5,559 bases of DNA from Acidimicrobiia bacterium (GTDB lineage Bacteria; Actinomycetota; Acidimicrobiia; Spongiisociales; UBA5794), in the NCBI GenBank assembly GCA_013001485.1, contig JABDMN010000290.1, positions 1-5,559 on the forward strand, given 5' to 3'. Below the pieces are notes generated by a model. That model made no database searches, was not told where the DNA came from, and was given only the letters and a program-made list of their open reading frames with translations. This document shows, piece by piece, positions 4,566 to 5,559 of the stretch. The position numbers and the translations under genes are program-made. Every line of letters begins with the position of its first letter. The first letter of the stretch is position 1.

Positions 4566-5530
4566 TCGAAGAGAGCGTCGATCGCCTCTTTGCGCTCAGG
4601 TGTGAGCTCGGCCAAGACCTCCAGGGCCTTCATGTTCTCGTGAACCTGCTCGACCCGGCTTGCCCCGGTGATGACGGTGCTGACGTCCGGGTTGGACGCA
4701 GTCCAGGCAAGGGCGAGCTGCGCCGCCGTGCACCCGACGTCTTCCGCGATGGCCATGAAGGCACGCACCTTCTCGTTCGACTCGGGGTTGGTGAGCATGT
4801 CCTGGAGCCACGTCACGCTCTCGCCACGGCTTCCCTCTGGAATCCCGTCGAGGTACTTGCCGGTGAGCAGACCGGACGCAAGCGGGCTCCACGTGGTGAG
4901 CCCGAGCCCGATGTCCTCATACAGCCGGCTGTACTCCTGCTCCACCTTGGTGCGGTTGAACAGGTTGTACTCAGGCTGCTCGACGACGGGTTTACGGAGG
5001 TGGTGCCGCTCGGCGATCTCCCATGCCGCTCTGATCTCGTCGGCCGACCACTCCGACGTCCCCCAGTACAACGCCCGACCAGAGGCCACGATGTCTGACA
5101 TCGCCCAAACGGTCTCCTCGATGGGAGTCTCCGGATCGGGGCGGTGGCAATAGATGAGGTCGACGTGGTCGAGCCCGAGCCGCTCGAGTGACTTGTCGAC
5201 CGCCTCCATCAGGTATTTGCGGTTGAGGGTCCAGTGGGCGTTGATGGCCGACTCACCATGGATACCCCAGAAGAACTTGGTGGACACCAGATAGGAGTGC
5301 CGATCCCAGCCGAGCTCCTTGATGGCCTCACCCATCACCGTCTCGGACTGGCCCCCGGAATAGACCTCGGCATTGTCGAAGAAGTTGACCCCGGCTTCAT
5401 ACGCGGCCCCCATGCATTCGATGCTCTGCTCAACAGCCTGACGACTCCCAAACGTCAGCCAGGAGCCATACGACAACACACTGACCTTGATCCCCGCATT
5501 GCCCAATCGTCGGTATTGCATGTCAGCCAT
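4562..5530 (-). CDS. Aldo/keto reductase, voltage-gated K+ channel beta-subunit-like
   Basis: This complete 322-residue (alpha/beta)8-barrel oxidoreductase uses NADPH to reduce aldehydes or ketones. The whole length resembles the Kv-beta/plant KAB1 branch of the superfamily (AKR6-like): [20 protein letters not shown] at the N-terminus, [14 protein letters not shown] at 50-63, STKFFWG at 83-89, [17 protein letters not shown] at 128-144 and [12 protein letters not shown] at 155-166. The catalytic tetrad is D52, Y57, K85 and H129; animal Kv-beta proteins have Asn at the last site, so this enzyme looks fully equipped for reduction. Cofactor-binding segments are [13 protein letters not shown] at 214-226 and [13 protein letters not shown] at 287-299, with S291, R292, Q295 and N299. 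The first Met is supported by a good ribosome binding site; the Met at codon 4 is less likely. No potassium channel gene is nearby, so a detoxification or general carbonyl-reductase role is more likely than channel regulation. The gene converges on the lipoprotein gene across the heptad repeat. Confidence 0.96.
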   Translation of the reverse strand: MADMQYRRLGNAGIKVSVLSYGSWLTFGSRQAVEQSIECMGAAYEAGVNFFDNAEVYSGGQSETVMGEAIKELGWDRHSYLVSTKFFWGIHGESAINAHWTLNRKYLMEAVDKSLERLGLDHVDLIYCHRPDPETPIEETVWAMSDIVASGRALYWGTSEWSADEIRAAWEIAERHHLRKPVVEQPEYNLFNRTKVEQEYSRLYEDIGLGLTTWSPLASGLLTGKYLDGIPEGSRGESVTWLQDMLTNPESNEKVRAFMAIAEDVGCTAAQLALAWTASNPDVSTVITGASRVEQVHENMKALEVLAELTPERKEAIDALFE

Positions 5531-5536
5531 TGGTGT

Positions 5537-5545
5537 CCCTTCCTC
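5537..5545 (-). promoter_or_regulatory. Strong ribosome binding site of the aldo/keto reductase
   Basis: The minus strand reads GAGGAAGGG and ends 6 nt before the ATG at 5530. This is the best Shine-Dalgarno in the window. It shows that this gene has a leadered mRNA, unlike the four genes with a TANNNT box beside the start. The promoter itself lies beyond the right edge. Confidence 0.8.
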
Positions 5546-5559
5546 GTGTGGTCCAGACC

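Noticed and set aside
4640..5153. Plus-strand open frames opposite the aldo/keto reductase
   Set aside because: They are long open frames typical of high-G+C antisense DNA, with no recognisable motif, and lie entirely inside a well-supported conserved gene.

Overview
The window is a compact, high-G+C (roughly two thirds) bacterial chromosome segment with eight protein genes, very short intergenic gaps and no RNA genes, insertion sequences, CRISPR arrays or phage genes that I can see. The best guess for the source is an actinobacterium, possibly class Acidimicrobiia. This inference rests on frequent GTG starts, apparent leaderless -10 boxes of the TANNNT type, and a membrane-anchored GerMN-type protein with a long Thr-rich linker. 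No phylogenetic marker is present, so the taxonomy is a judgement.

Layout, left to right. (1) A short-chain dehydrogenase (minus strand, C-terminal half cut off by the window edge) is divergent from (2) a DUF554 membrane protein (plus), with only 30 bp between them. (3) A Nudix hydrolase (minus) converges on the DUF554 gene, with only 3 bp between the two stop codons. (4) An unrecognised protein (plus) has a cytosolic Cys/His-containing domain and two C-terminal membrane segments. (5-7) An apparent three-gene operon (plus) follows: a RimJ/RimL-like GNAT acetyltransferase, a GerMN-domain membrane-anchored protein joined to it by an ATGA overlap, and a small putative lipoprotein 10 bp further on. 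(8) A Kv-beta-like aldo/keto reductase (minus) converges on that operon. The gap between (7) and (8) is filled by a heptanucleotide tandem repeat.

How the genes fit together. Most are housekeeping or accessory metabolic genes without an evident shared pathway: two NAD(P)H oxidoreductases, a Nudix pyrophosphohydrolase and an acetyltransferase. The GerMN protein and the small lipoprotein are both predicted to face outward and are probably co-expressed, so they may act together at the envelope. Four genes (SDR, DUF554, Nudix, GNAT) share one start architecture, a TANNNT box ending 6 or 7 nt before the start codon, which suggests leaderless transcription. The aldo/keto reductase and the unknown membrane protein instead have purine-rich Shine-Dalgarno sequences.

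I found no convincing new defence or mobile system. The items most worth a second look are the heptad repeat between convergent stops, the shared leaderless-promoter pattern, the Cys/His two-TM protein, and the envelope protein pair behind the acetyltransferase.
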